A model generated the notes under the pieces. It saw only the letters and a list, made by a program, of their open reading frames with translations. It was not told the origin of the DNA and did no database searches. 64,000 nt of DNA from Alistipes sp. (GTDB lineage: Bacteria; Bacteroidota; Bacteroidia; Bacteroidales; Rikenellaceae): the NCBI GenBank assembly GCA_017463615.1, contig JAFTOU010000016.1, forward strand, positions 338,395 to 402,394, written 5' to 3'. Below, one piece after another: positions 24,270-34,081 of the stretch; the first letter of the stretch is position 1, and every line of letters begins with the position of its first letter. The position numbers were made by a program, and so were the translations under genes.

Positions 24270-24437
24270 TCTAGACTAATTATTTTTCAGCCCTTTTCTC
24301 CCAAAGTCTATTTTATAAGGATTTGTTTTTAGACTACAATTCGTTATCCGTGTATCTCTTGCTGTATTTTTGGAGAGTTTAGATATCTATCCGCTGATTA
24401 TACTTCTAAGTTATAATCATCAAACATCTTGACACAA

Positions 24438-24461
24438 AAGCATTTATGTGTGAAATGCTTC
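24438..24461. other. Hairpin within the invertible segment
   Basis: AAGCATTT and AAATGCTT flank a 7-base loop. Nothing else is recognised in the 24270-24512 interval, which is very AT-rich and non-coding. Confidence 0.4.
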
Positions 24462-24512
24462 AAATGCTAAAAATTAATTATATAGTTACCAATCGTTTCA
24501 GAAGGAGGTTGT

Positions 24513-24533
24513 GTTCTTTTATAGAACTTGTGC
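24513..24533 (-). repeat. Right inverted repeat of the switch
   Basis: This is the exact complement of 24201-24221. The bases outside the two repeats do not match, so there is no target-site duplication of the kind left by a transposon. Confidence 0.85.
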
Positions 24534-24566
24534 CCTTTGTCTAGAATCTTTAATAGATATTCCAAC

Positions 24567-24604
24567 AAAAAAAGCACCGCTACAGTTTGTGGCGGTGCTT
24601 TTTT
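24567..24604. terminator. Terminator of the SusC/SusD operon
   Basis: GCACCGC and GCGGTGC are flanked by A and T runs on both sides. It ends the nine-gene operon transcribed from 39480 and insulates it from the tubulin operon. Confidence 0.9.
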
Positions 24605-24618
24605 GTCTGTGCGGTGCG

Positions 24619-25068
24619 CTACTGAATATCCTCGGGTAGGGAGTCGGCGCGGACATAGACCGAGACATTCTCGCTATCGTCCTTAGCCGTCCAGCGCATG
24701 TGGGTGGCGGTAAGCTCTACGATATAACGGTGCGACCAGTCAAAGTAGTTATACTCGTCGGTGCCGTAGTTGCCACGAATTACTGCGCCGAGAGCAGAGT
24801 CTACCTCTATAAAGTAGTTGCCCGTAATGGTCTGGGTGTACATACTACCCACATTCTGATAGAGGGTATAACTGCGGTCAGAGCGCTCAAAATTGATATA
24901 GACAAATGCCCCATCGGCAAGCGTTGCGCCATTGTCGTAGCTCTCAAGCATCCACAGCCCCGCGATATTTGTCGGGGTGACATCCAACAGAGGCTCTGAG
25001 GCCTCGTTACTCTGATTGTTGCAGCAGCAGAGTGTCAGCGCTGCAAAGAAAATTGCAATGTATCTCAT
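24619..25068 (-). CDS. Lipocalin-like lipoprotein
   Basis: This 149-aa protein has a lipoprotein signal (MRYIAIFFAALTLCCCNN). The mature part (IAGLWMLESYDNGATLADGAFVYINFERSDRSYTLYQNVG, then TITGNYFIE) reads as a small eight-stranded lipocalin-like barrel of the Bacteroidetes type. It is the last gene of the SusC/SusD operon, one base after the DUF1573 stop, and probably sits on the outer membrane. The ligand is unknown. Confidence 0.65.
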   Translation of the reverse strand: MRYIAIFFAALTLCCCNNQSNEASEPLLDVTPTNIAGLWMLESYDNGATLADGAFVYINFERSDRSYTLYQNVGSMYTQTITGNYFIEVDSALGAVIRGNYGTDEYNYFDWSHRYIVELTATHMRWTAKDDSENVSVYVRADSLPEDIQ

Positions 25069-25069
25069 A

Positions 25070-25792
25070 CTATTCTATTATTATCTCTCTTCTGCTCGGT
25101 GCGGTCTGAGCGTTGATATAAAGTTTCATATTCTCCCTCTTCTCCCCCCTCAGCCGAATAACCAAATCGCCCTGCTCGCCAGCCTTAAGCGTTGCAGGCT
25201 CGGTATATACCTCCAGCTCGGGCGAGGAGAGCATTCTATCCTTGGTTATCTGCAGCTCCGTAGTGCCACCATTCATGCAGGCTATGCGCTCCGTAGCGCC
25301 GCTCTGAATCTTCACTCCCCGCTGACGCAGCAGCAGCGCACCGCAGGTATATGGGTAATCGCCTCGGCGGTCGGCAGAGGCGACGACAAAGCCCTTGATG
25401 GCAACCACAGCCGTAGGGATAGTCCCATTGTCGGCATATACAAAGAGCTTATGGCTAAAAGGTCCTGGGTAGCCCTTGCCCACAAAGGAGAGCCTTATAA
25501 CTCCACGCTCTCCAGCCTTAAGCACTCCACTTGTAGCCGTAAGGCAGCGGCAGGTGGTGCGGGTGCGGTAGGTTGCAGGGCTCTTGCCGCTATTATGCAG
25601 AGCAATCTCCGCCGTGGCAATATCACTCTCTGCCACCCGACCCAGCTCTACGGTGCTCTGCCCTACCACAATATCTGTAGCCACAGTGCGGGGCGAGGCG
25701 AGGCTATCTAAGGTCGCCTTGGGCACCAACCGAAGTTGTGCCGCACTACAGCCCCACGCAAGGCTCAGAATAAGCAGCAGAGCGTATCGCAT
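25070..25792 (-). CDS. DUF1573 domain protein
   Basis: This 240-aa secreted protein has a signal peptide followed by two Ig-like units. The first carries the DUF1573 hallmark (FELGxV-like LGRVAESDIATAEIALHNSGKSPATY, then TTCRCLTA with paired cysteines and GVIRLSFVGKGYPGPFSHKLFVYADN). DUF1573 proteins are common periplasmic or surface proteins of unknown function in Bacteroidetes. The start codon overlaps the stop of the protease gene (TAATG), so the two are coupled. Confidence 0.82.
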   Translation of the reverse strand: MRYALLLILSLAWGCSAAQLRLVPKATLDSLASPRTVATDIVVGQSTVELGRVAESDIATAEIALHNSGKSPATYRTRTTCRCLTATSGVLKAGERGVIRLSFVGKGYPGPFSHKLFVYADNGTIPTAVVAIKGFVVASADRRGDYPYTCGALLLRQRGVKIQSGATERIACMNGGTTELQITKDRMLSSPELEVYTEPATLKAGEQGDLVIRLRGEKRENMKLYINAQTAPSRREIIIE

Positions 25793-27801
25793 TACAACCA
25801 GCCGTTACTGTTTGCACCGCGACGCACGGTGATGGTAAAGTCAAACTTGCTACCGTTGCTTGCGGTGATAGTTGCCGCGGTAGAACCACTATCGTTACCC
25901 TTGAAAATCAGCTTATCATCGGACTCACTAACCGACGCAACGGCAGTATTGGCGATAGTTACGCTATAGGTAAGAGCCTGACCATCAACAAAATATCGTG
26001 CAGGAGCGACCGCTACGCTACCATCTACGGCGACATAGATATTAGGGAAGACCATAGGCTGACCCGCATCGCCAGCAATAGCTGCGAGGAATGCCGAGGC
26101 ATTGACCTGACCGCCCATCTGACCGCGGTAGTCGCCCATATTTATCTGCATAGGCTGTATAGGACCCACATCGGCAACATAGCGGCAGTAGTTCTTCTTG
26201 CCCACAAAGTAGCTATCAATATTATCGGCACTCGCAACGAGCAGCTGCTGAATCTCCGATGCCTTGAAGTGGCGACGAAGCTGTGTAGCATAGCTTATAC
26301 CCAGCGCAACCACGCCCGAAACATGCGGACAAGCCATAGAGGTACCCTCCATATATCCGTAGCCCGAAGGTGCGATATGGTACGGCAGTGTTGAGAGTAT
26401 ACATCCCACCTCGCCGTAGTTATGGGTATCATCAACATAGTCGTAGTAGTAGTCCTGGTCACCGCCTGGCGCAGAGATAGTAGTACCCGGTCCGAAGTTG
26501 GTATATACGGCAGGGGTAAAGTCGGCAGCCGTAGCCGCTACGGAGATATACTCCTCGGCAGCACCTGGATAGCCCGCAGCGGCAGCACTCTCGTTACCGC
26601 CCGCAAAGACTGCAATACCGCCCTCAACAGCGCCATTTGCAGAGCCAGCATAGTGGGTGAAGTACTCCAGAGCCTCGCGCTCCAGCGGAGAGCCTGCAAT
26701 CCACTCCTCCTTACTTCCGAAGCCCGCAGCGCCCCAGTCGTAGACATTGGCACAAGGCGACACATAGCCCCAGCTACACTGAAGCACCACAGCGCCATTA
26801 TCTGCCGCGTACTTTATAGCGCGAACAGTAGAGAGTATGCTTGTGGCCACATTTCCAGAGAATATCTGGCAGACCATAATCTTCACGCCGCTATCAGCAC
26901 CACCATCGCCACCTGCGATAGAGCTGATACCCACGCCATTATTGTTCACCGCCGAGATAACGCCAGCCACATGCGTACCGTGACCTGAGTCGTAGACATC
27001 GTCCCAGACAATCTTGCCCGACTGGTGCACGAAGTTATATCCATACACATCGCCCTTATAGCCATTGCCGTCGGCATCAACATCCGAGCGCAGACTCTCG
27101 CCCTCGTTCACCCAGATATTTGGCAGCAGGTCGGGGTGCTCCACAAAGATACCCTCGTCCAGCACTGCCACGATAACGCTACTATCGCCCGTGCTACGCT
27201 CCCAAGCCTTCTCAACCTGCACATCGGCATCCTTCACGGACTTTACTACGCCATCCTTTACAAACAGGTCGCCGTGGTTGATAATGTTCCACTGCGCTGG
27301 CAGCAGAGGGTCTGTCATCTGTGCGCGGGTAGAGGCTACAGCGCGCTCCACCTTACTCTCGCTCAGCGGAGTAGCCTTGCCAGTATAGGCGCGCTTGATA
27401 GTGCGGTTTACATCCACCTTCTGCACCTGACCCAGGCGGGCAAAGCGACGAGCGACATCCTCCACAGCCACCTTAGAGCTATCAAAGCGCACGACATACC
27501 AGAGGTTAAGTCCACTCTCAACAGTGCGCTCCTCGGCGCTACTATCTACGGCAAAGACGCGCTCAATAGAGCAGGTGCCGATAGTCTGAAGCAGAGTATC
27601 CAGCGTAATGTCGCCACTGCGAGTTACGCGGCTGCCATCCAGGCCTGCCTCGGCAATCATCTGTGCCACCTGCGGGGTGAACTTTACCAGTAGCTCGTCC
27701 TCGGCATATGGGACAGGGGCAACATCTGCCACCTGCTCAAAGTCGGTGCTGCAAGAGAGTAGCAGCATCAGCGACAAGATATATATCAATTTACTCTTCA
27801 T
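25792..27801 (-). CDS. Secreted subtilisin-like (S8) serine protease, lipoprotein
   Basis: This 669-aa protein has a lipoprotein signal (MKSKLIYILSLMLLLSCST). An N-terminal propeptide-like domain follows (YAEDELLVKFTPQVAQMIAEAG). The S8 catalytic domain has Asp in VLDEGIFVEHPDLLP, His in GHGTHVAGVISA and Ser in GTSMACPHVSGVVALG, with the oxyanion Asn in AGGNES. A short beta domain closes the protein. An upstream in-frame start exists at 27981, but the signal peptide fixes the start at 27801, which overlaps the previous gene by 11 bp. It is probably surface-exposed and processes the substrate handled by the SusC/SusD pair. Confidence 0.92.
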   Translation of the reverse strand: MKSKLIYILSLMLLLSCSTDFEQVADVAPVPYAEDELLVKFTPQVAQMIAEAGLDGSRVTRSGDITLDTLLQTIGTCSIERVFAVDSSAEERTVESGLNLWYVVRFDSSKVAVEDVARRFARLGQVQKVDVNRTIKRAYTGKATPLSESKVERAVASTRAQMTDPLLPAQWNIINHGDLFVKDGVVKSVKDADVQVEKAWERSTGDSSVIVAVLDEGIFVEHPDLLPNIWVNEGESLRSDVDADGNGYKGDVYGYNFVHQSGKIVWDDVYDSGHGTHVAGVISAVNNNGVGISSIAGGDGGADSGVKIMVCQIFSGNVATSILSTVRAIKYAADNGAVVLQCSWGYVSPCANVYDWGAAGFGSKEEWIAGSPLEREALEYFTHYAGSANGAVEGGIAVFAGGNESAAAAGYPGAAEEYISVAATAADFTPAVYTNFGPGTTISAPGGDQDYYYDYVDDTHNYGEVGCILSTLPYHIAPSGYGYMEGTSMACPHVSGVVALGISYATQLRRHFKASEIQQLLVASADNIDSYFVGKKNYCRYVADVGPIQPMQINMGDYRGQMGGQVNASAFLAAIAGDAGQPMVFPNIYVAVDGSVAVAPARYFVDGQALTYSVTIANTAVASVSESDDKLIFKGNDSGSTAATITASNGSKFDFTITVRRGANSNGWL

Positions 27802-29419
27802 CTCCCATAGGTTTTTTCTTGGTTGTATACTCCTTATAGTAGTAGTCCATATTTGACGGTTCGTTGTCAAATACCGCCAGCGTACCATTCTTTGCGCGAC
27901 CCTCCTGCGGGAAGACAAGGCTATATGGCTCCCACATATCCAACGCTGGGTGGTAGAGCAGCCAGTCTGGCAACTTACCATAGAGGCGGTTGTGGTTGAT
28001 GCTCAGTCGCTTACAGTTAGGCATAACCTTCTTCACGCGACGGTCTACAAGCACCTGCGGCAGGGAGTCTACGGCGTTAATCTCCTCCTGAGTATAGTAA
28101 GGCACTGTATCGTCGTCCTCAAAGGTTGGAAGCTCGCCCTGCAGGTAGTTCACCGAGAGGACAAGGGTATCCAAATCCCACTTGAGCAGATGCTCTGGGA
28201 ACTTAGGCTCGTCAATAAAGCCACCAAGGTCGGTGCGGTTATTGTTGCTCAAGTCCGAGACTACGCTGCGCTGGTTAGCATTGAGAATCAGCGTGCGCAG
28301 CTTAGGGAAGTTCTCCTTAGTAAGCACCGCAGGGATGGTCTGGAAGTTGTTTGAGCAGATATTGAGGTGCTCCAGATTCTTCAGCGCCGCGAAGCTCTGA
28401 GGCAGAGATACCAGTCCGTAGCTACCGAGCGTGAGTCGGCGCAGCTGGGTGAGGTTGGCAATATCGTCGCCCAAATCAAGGCTGAGCAAGAAGGTGTTGG
28501 TATTTCCGAAGAAGTAGAGCTCGTCGGCAGCGGTCAGGTAGCGCACCTCGTATGGCAGCGGCTCCTTGATGTTGAAGAAGTAGAACTCCGCGCTACGCAC
28601 ACGACCCACCTTCTCAGGGGTGCAGCCCTCCATACCCTCGTGCCACAGAGTAACATTATCCCACATATCCATCGGCTGTGAGGCATCCCACGAAGCCATA
28701 GTCTGGAGCGTGCGCGAGATAGAGAGCAGCGCCACAGAGTCGCCCTGACGGGTATCAGGGACGATAGGCTCTGCCGCCTGCTGAGTTACGCTGAGCAGAT
28801 CCTGACGGGCAAGTGTTACATCCGTCTTAGGGCGGAAGGCAACCTGTGCCAATCGCTCGCGGTCGGTAGTATTTATATCCCACTTAAAGCGGACAGTTGT
28901 CGTACGAGGACGAGCACCGCGGTTAAGGTCAAGGGTATGACGCTCGCTACTGAGCCAGCCCGCATTGTCGGGCACAGCGACCTCAAAATCTACATTTGAA
29001 CGCACCGTAACATCAAAGTAGCGGCTCTCCAGACGGTCGTAATTAGAAATCTTAACCTCCGAGCCCTCAACCTCAATGGCGTAGTCAAAGCCCTTCTGGT
29101 TGATGACAATCTCCTTCTCCTGCCAAGTATCAATATTCTGAATACGCACCACACCACGACGCGCCGAGGTTGTAAGTGCCGAGTCGATGATAAAGTTGCA
29201 CTCGGTAGTACCGCGACCATTTGCTGGCGAGACGGTTATCCACGCATTGTCGGTAGATGCTATCCAGCGATTTGACGAGGTGATGGTGCGGCTTACGGTG
29301 CCACCCACAGCCTCCACATCAAACTCAATGCCCTCGGTAGTAAAGGCTTGGTCTGTATTATCCGTATGACAGCTAACAGCTACGAAGGCTGCCATTAAAA
29401 ATATAATCACTCTATTCAT
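27791..29419 (-). CDS. BACON and leucine-rich-repeat lipoprotein
   Basis: This 542-aa protein has a lipoprotein signal (MNRVIIFLMAAFVAVSC). A BACON domain follows (GTVSRTITSSNRWIASTDNAWITVSPANGRG), then a second related beta-sandwich. The C-terminal half contains leucine-rich repeats (LTQLRRLTLGSYGLVSLPQSFAALKNLEHLNICSNNF). BACON domains usually mediate surface or mucin/carbohydrate association and LRRs bind protein. The start at 29419 is one base after the stop of the preceding gene; an earlier ATG at 29440 would lie inside that gene. Confidence 0.85.
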   Translation of the reverse strand: MNRVIIFLMAAFVAVSCHTDNTDQAFTTEGIEFDVEAVGGTVSRTITSSNRWIASTDNAWITVSPANGRGTTECNFIIDSALTTSARRGVVRIQNIDTWQEKEIVINQKGFDYAIEVEGSEVKISNYDRLESRYFDVTVRSNVDFEVAVPDNAGWLSSERHTLDLNRGARPRTTTVRFKWDINTTDRERLAQVAFRPKTDVTLARQDLLSVTQQAAEPIVPDTRQGDSVALLSISRTLQTMASWDASQPMDMWDNVTLWHEGMEGCTPEKVGRVRSAEFYFFNIKEPLPYEVRYLTAADELYFFGNTNTFLLSLDLGDDIANLTQLRRLTLGSYGLVSLPQSFAALKNLEHLNICSNNFQTIPAVLTKENFPKLRTLILNANQRSVVSDLSNNNRTDLGGFIDEPKFPEHLLKWDLDTLVLSVNYLQGELPTFEDDDTVPYYTQEEINAVDSLPQVLVDRRVKKVMPNCKRLSINHNRLYGKLPDWLLYHPALDMWEPYSLVFPQEGRAKNGTLAVFDNEPSNMDYYYKEYTTKKKPMGDEE

Positions 29420-29420
29420 A

Positions 29421-32066
29421 CTACTCAAGCATTGCGTCACAGTTTAGTATAGTCTGCGACTTGTCGTAAATAAGGTAATAGGCTCCCACCTGCCAAGCAT
29501 AGCATATATCCGAGGCGTCAAAGATGATGTTCGGATTGTCCGATATGTCAAGGTAGTAGATAAGCGTAGATATTGTATCCTCCACCTTGCGGATGTCGTT
29601 AGAGCCGATATAGAGGCCACGCAGACCCTTATGGTTGAAGATACCCTGCGGCCACTCGCGCATACAACGCTCGCCCTTCTCGTTACGCTGCGAGCGCAGA
29701 CCGTAGACCGTAAGGTAGAAGCTATCCAACGGCTCAAATGGGAAGTGGTCAAACTGGTTGAACGAGAGCTCCACACCATAGAGATATGGCAGATTTACGG
29801 CGTGCATCTCGCGCGGGAGACTCTTGAGGTTGTTCCACGACAGGTCCATAGAGGACATATAGATAGAGTTCTCGTACTCAAACGACCCCTCTGGAATCTC
29901 GTCTATATTACAGCCACGCAGGATGATATACGATACGAGCGAGTTGGTCGTAGCCAGCGCCTTTGGATACTTCGTCAGCTTAGGGTTCTGCGCCAGCGAG
30001 AATGTCTCCGCCTTCAGTCCGCGGTAAGAGCCATCCTCCTCGCCCTCAAAGCCGTCAATATCGTTACCCGACAGGTCTAACGAGGTGAGCGCTGCGCTAC
30101 TCTTTGCCGAGAAGATATTTGGCACCTTCTTCAGGCGGTTGTACTTCACAGAGAAACTCTCCGAGTCGGCATAGCCACAGAAGTAGCCCTCGCTATCGGC
30201 TGGCAGGCTCTCCAACAGGTTGTTGTCAAGGTAGAGCTGCACTGGCGATACGGACTTACCGAGCGGATGAACCTTTGAAATCTTGTTGTATGCCAAATCC
30301 AGCAGCGACATCTTAGTCATATTGCGGAAAGACTCTGGAAGCTCCTCCAGACTATTCTGGCGGGCATAGAGAATCTGAATCTTCTCCTTAGATGCGCCAT
30401 TTGCCAGTGCCTCAAAGCCGGCATAAATCTGCTCGGCACTCCACTGCGAGTTGTTAGAGATGTTGATAGATACCAGCTCCGGCATACGGGCAATCTGCAC
30501 TGGGAAGGTGGTGAGCTTAGAGCAGTTGTAGAGCTCAAAGTCGGTGCAGGATACCAGGTCGCCAATCTCCTCTGGCAGGCTCTCAATCTCGCCATTGGCG
30601 ATGAAGAGGTACTGCAACTTTGTCAGGCGGCCAATCTCGGCAGGGATGCTCTTCAGACCATTGCAGAGCGTGCCGTGGTTGGTGTCCATCTTCTGGATAA
30701 ACTGCGTGCCACTCTTGCGGTCAATAATATCACTCTCCTTCATCGTCTTGTAGAGCGATGTGGCAGCAATCTCTATATTGTGCTCCGCCAGCGCACGAGC
30801 ACAAGGCTCAGCCATCTGCGTTGCAGGGTGAATCATTCGCAGATACTCGCCGTGGCTCTGCAGACGGGTAGCGTTACGCTCGGCGAGGGACTTGCTACTA
30901 TCCAGCGTAGGGTCGTAGGAGAGCAGGTTGTTATCGTTGTGCGTGCCGAGGTAGAGCTCTACAAGCTCCGTCAGCTGACCGATAGCGGGGCTTAGATGAC
31001 CGCGGAAGGCAAAGCCGCTGATGTCAATCTTCGCCACGCGACCATTGGCGTGCAGCTCCACACCCGGCTGGTCGCCCCACAGGTCGGGGTCTTTGTTGAA
31101 CTCCCAGTTGCAGCCGCGAGTCCAGTTCTCGCCCACATAGTACCAACGCTCGCCATCAAGGCTCTTCCAAATCTCATAGAGGGCGTAGTAGTCCTTCAGG
31201 TACTCGTCGCTCTGGTAGAGCGAGACGAGCACATCCGCCTCGGTAGTAACATTGTCCGTAACGGTAAACTCCGAGAGCTTCGGCGAACTATTGCTCTCCA
31301 GCAGATTCTTATCCTTGTCGTAGGTCTCGTACGCCACCACGCGATACTTCGCCGCTGGGAGCGATACCAACGAGTCGCAGAGGATGGTAGAGGTGCGGTA
31401 GCCGCTCTTGTCGCTCATACGGTCATCCTCGTCAAAGTGCATAGAGAACTCCGCCTTCATCTTCTCAACCTTTATCGGGTTGGTAACACTTCCCGATGCG
31501 AGCAGCTGACCCACGGTAAGGGTCACATAGCTAACCTCGTCAAGGGTATACTGGCGGGTAACGGCGCGAGTAGGAGCCTCCGAGAAGTCCTCCTTATCCT
31601 TCTTGAGGGTAAAAAGCACCGTGCCTCGCTCGGCAACCTTCACTGTAATGTCGTGCATAGTAAGTCCGCCGCTAACCACCTCAAAAGAGCTCTGGGTCTC
31701 TGGCGCGCCGGCATATACCAGCTCGTCGGCAGTATCATAGAGCGAGAAGGATACCAGACGGTACTCACCCGTAAGCAGCTGCAGCTTATCCGAGCGCAGA
31801 CCCATCTCCTCCGCCCCCTCTACGGCGTGCAGCGGCAGCGTCTGGGCGATAGTGGTCTCGCCATAGCCCAGCGTGACCTTCACCTTGCAAGCCTCGGCAA
31901 GGTAGTCCAGCGTACCCTTCACCGCGCGGGTAGAGTCGTAGGATGCCGCCTTGTAGAGCTTGAATTGTGCATATCCGTAGTCGTCGTTGCGATAGTCGGG
32001 CGCAGACTCCTTACTACAGCCGACAAAGAGCAGGACTATGGATAGTATTGAAACAAATCTTTTCAT
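29421..32066 (-). CDS. DUF4458-type leucine-rich-repeat lipoprotein
   Basis: This 881-aa surface lipoprotein (MKRFVSILSIVLLFVGC) has an N-terminal half resembling DUF4458, with two beta-sandwich units (for example YRLVSFSLYDTADELVYAG and YRVVAYETYDKDKNLL). The C-terminal half has many LRRs (IPAEIGRLTKLQYLFIANG, LPESFRNMTKMSLLDLAYN, LTSLDLSGNDIDGF). The start overlaps the stop of the previous gene (TAATG). It likely binds a protein ligand at the cell surface. Confidence 0.82.
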   Translation of the reverse strand: MKRFVSILSIVLLFVGCSKESAPDYRNDDYGYAQFKLYKAASYDSTRAVKGTLDYLAEACKVKVTLGYGETTIAQTLPLHAVEGAEEMGLRSDKLQLLTGEYRLVSFSLYDTADELVYAGAPETQSSFEVVSGGLTMHDITVKVAERGTVLFTLKKDKEDFSEAPTRAVTRQYTLDEVSYVTLTVGQLLASGSVTNPIKVEKMKAEFSMHFDEDDRMSDKSGYRTSTILCDSLVSLPAAKYRVVAYETYDKDKNLLESNSSPKLSEFTVTDNVTTEADVLVSLYQSDEYLKDYYALYEIWKSLDGERWYYVGENWTRGCNWEFNKDPDLWGDQPGVELHANGRVAKIDISGFAFRGHLSPAIGQLTELVELYLGTHNDNNLLSYDPTLDSSKSLAERNATRLQSHGEYLRMIHPATQMAEPCARALAEHNIEIAATSLYKTMKESDIIDRKSGTQFIQKMDTNHGTLCNGLKSIPAEIGRLTKLQYLFIANGEIESLPEEIGDLVSCTDFELYNCSKLTTFPVQIARMPELVSINISNNSQWSAEQIYAGFEALANGASKEKIQILYARQNSLEELPESFRNMTKMSLLDLAYNKISKVHPLGKSVSPVQLYLDNNLLESLPADSEGYFCGYADSESFSVKYNRLKKVPNIFSAKSSAALTSLDLSGNDIDGFEGEEDGSYRGLKAETFSLAQNPKLTKYPKALATTNSLVSYIILRGCNIDEIPEGSFEYENSIYMSSMDLSWNNLKSLPREMHAVNLPYLYGVELSFNQFDHFPFEPLDSFYLTVYGLRSQRNEKGERCMREWPQGIFNHKGLRGLYIGSNDIRKVEDTISTLIYYLDISDNPNIIFDASDICYAWQVGAYYLIYDKSQTILNCDAMLE

Positions 32067-34054
32067 TATTGAGCAATATTGAGTGTACAAATAAGTACCA
32101 GCTCGCCCTGTCCAAAGACAAGTGCGCCAGTCTTACCATTACCTGTATTAGCATTCATCGTAACCACCTGATACTCCTCGCTATACTCATACTTGAGCCA
32201 ACTTTCGTCAGCGCTATCTACATAGCTCCACTCCTGTGGCAGACCATTGAGCATAGAGAGGTTTGGAGTGGCGGTGGTGTAGGTGAGGTGATATACCTTC
32301 TCGCCATAAGAGGCATACTTAATATAGAGGTCGCCCGAGGTAAGCTCCTCCAATGTAGAACCCTGCTGTGCAGCATAATCTGGGTAGCCGAAAGCAACGC
32401 CCTCTGTACCCTGAGCCGCAGACTCATTGTAGCGACAGAAGAGCAGAGCAAAGACGCCACTCTCGTCTACGAAGGTTACAACGCCCTCGTAGTCGCCCGT
32501 CATAGCGTTCTTAGCCGCTGCGGCTGTAGACTTGGTGGTATCCATCTGGATGCGCACCTTCTCGTTATTTGTGCCAAATACGGTAGTTGTAATCCACGCG
32601 GTGCTACCCGAAATCTCTACAAGCGAGCCATTTGCATCAAATGAGTAGCACTTGATTGCAGTGTAAGGGCGAACAACATTCACATACCAATCCTCGTGCG
32701 CCCACTCAGAGGTGTAGAGCACATCGTAGCCTACGGTAGTGCCGGCGAACTCGCTGAAAATCCAGTGGCTACCCTCCAGCTGGTCGATATTGCTACCAGC
32801 CGCCTCCATAGCCTGCTCGCCCACAATCTCAATAGAGCCAGGGTTACCAGCCTGCTCCACGGTAGTTACCACATACTGCTGATAGTCAGGCGAAATCTGG
32901 TCGTTCACAGCAATAACATCAATATCGTTTGTAGCTACGCTCTGTGGCATCACAAGCACCACAGCGCGGCGCGGAGCGCCCTCGTTCTGAACTGCGGAGA
33001 GTGAGAGAGTACGACGCTGGATAACATCCTCATTAGCGCTATCCCACGCAGCATACTCTGCAGTGAGCCACTCAGGTGCGAGTGTTGGCTGCACAAGACC
33101 TGCCGCCTCGGTAAACTCTACAACAGCTACAGCAGAGCCATTAACAGCTGTAACAGAGCCATTTACACCACCCTCAACATACTCGCCAACCATAGAGCTA
33201 TATACCAGACCCTGATAGTTGAACTGGGTTGTAGCCGAAAAGCCCTCAACGGTAAAAATCTCAGTCGCCGCAGGGATAGTAACCTTCAGCTGGCCGACGC
33301 TCTTATCTGTCGCAACGGCATCTACGAAGCTGAGCACAGCGCTCTGCTCGGTCATAGGGTACTTTGCCGAGTTGCCCTTAATCCAGAGCTCGGTAGTACC
33401 AGCCTTGCCGCCCTCAATAGGGACAATCCACTCTGGCGTGCCATCTACAATCCAGTCAAAGTTGCTGACTACCTTCACGCGGGTTGAGTAGAGTGCCATC
33501 TCCTGAGGCCAAATCATCTTCATACCCTCCGCTGGGCACTCGGTGCTCTGGTAGGCGTAGGTCTGCTCGCCCTCGGTAGCATAGCTGAAGGCGTTATCCT
33601 CAACAACAACGGAGTAGATCTTCATCTCGCGCTCCTTATGCGAGAGTGTAAGTGTTGCAATAGTGCGGCTCTCGCCCTGCATGGTCATGGTAACCTCGCA
33701 GATGTGGTCGGCGTCAAACTCCTCAACATTAGCCACAACGACAGTAATCTCGTGTGTACCCTTATCGCCACGCAGCTTATAGACGAGGTTGTCGCCACTG
33801 CGGAGCTGGAAGTATGCTGCCGTAGCCTCTGGCACGCTAACCTCCCACGCCATATTTGGCTCAATAGTGAGGGTATACTCGCTACCAGCGACAACATTAT
33901 CGGTTACAGCCTCCGGGAAGGCGGGACTCTCTACCTGAGGCTTATCGTCTGGGTTGTTAGGGTCCTCAGGAGTTGGGGTTGGGTCATTGCCACAAGAGGC
34001 AAAGAGCAGAATGGTTGCAAGCAGTGCGCTCGCGGTTCTAAACATAGCTTTCAT
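32066..34054 (-). CDS. Large BACON-like surface lipoprotein
   Basis: This 662-aa lipoprotein (MKAMFRTASALLATILLFASC, then an acidic Pro/Asp linker TPTPEDPNNPDDKP) is built from several beta-sandwich domains. Stretches such as YTLTIEPNMAWEVSVPE and VKVVSNFDWIVDGTPEWIVPIEGGKAGTTELWIKG recall BACON domains, and the overall size is like DUF5003 proteins of SusCD loci. It probably acts as a surface glycan- or protein-binding partner (SusE/F-like position in the operon). The exact family is uncertain. Confidence 0.7.
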   Translation of the reverse strand: MKAMFRTASALLATILLFASCGNDPTPTPEDPNNPDDKPQVESPAFPEAVTDNVVAGSEYTLTIEPNMAWEVSVPEATAAYFQLRSGDNLVYKLRGDKGTHEITVVVANVEEFDADHICEVTMTMQGESRTIATLTLSHKEREMKIYSVVVEDNAFSYATEGEQTYAYQSTECPAEGMKMIWPQEMALYSTRVKVVSNFDWIVDGTPEWIVPIEGGKAGTTELWIKGNSAKYPMTEQSAVLSFVDAVATDKSVGQLKVTIPAATEIFTVEGFSATTQFNYQGLVYSSMVGEYVEGGVNGSVTAVNGSAVAVVEFTEAAGLVQPTLAPEWLTAEYAAWDSANEDVIQRRTLSLSAVQNEGAPRRAVVLVMPQSVATNDIDVIAVNDQISPDYQQYVVTTVEQAGNPGSIEIVGEQAMEAAGSNIDQLEGSHWIFSEFAGTTVGYDVLYTSEWAHEDWYVNVVRPYTAIKCYSFDANGSLVEISGSTAWITTTVFGTNNEKVRIQMDTTKSTAAAAKNAMTGDYEGVVTFVDESGVFALLFCRYNESAAQGTEGVAFGYPDYAAQQGSTLEELTSGDLYIKYASYGEKVYHLTYTTATPNLSMLNGLPQEWSYVDSADESWLKYEYSEEYQVVTMNANTGNGKTGALVFGQGELVLICTLNIAQ

Positions 34055-34081
34055 ATCTCTATTTTTTTATTATTAACAACA

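Larger units (their letters stand above)
24201..24533. other. Candidate invertible promoter segment
   Basis: Perfect 21-bp inverted repeats (GCACAAGTTCTATAAAAGAAC at 24201-24221 and its complement at 24513-24533) bound 291 bp. Each repeat contains its own dyad (GTTCT...AGAAC around 5 bp), like a recombinase site with a crossover core. The only consensus promoter inside faces the tubulin operon, and no TAnnTTTG box is seen on the opposite strand of the segment. Inversion should therefore switch the operon between ON (as drawn) and OFF. No recombinase gene lies in the window, so one would act in trans. Confidence 0.65.

Noticed and set aside
24201-24533. The 333-bp inverted-repeat segment as a miniature transposon
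   Set aside because: The bases flanking the two repeats do not match, so there is no target duplication. A promoter sits just inside one repeat and points into an operon, which fits an invertible switch better.
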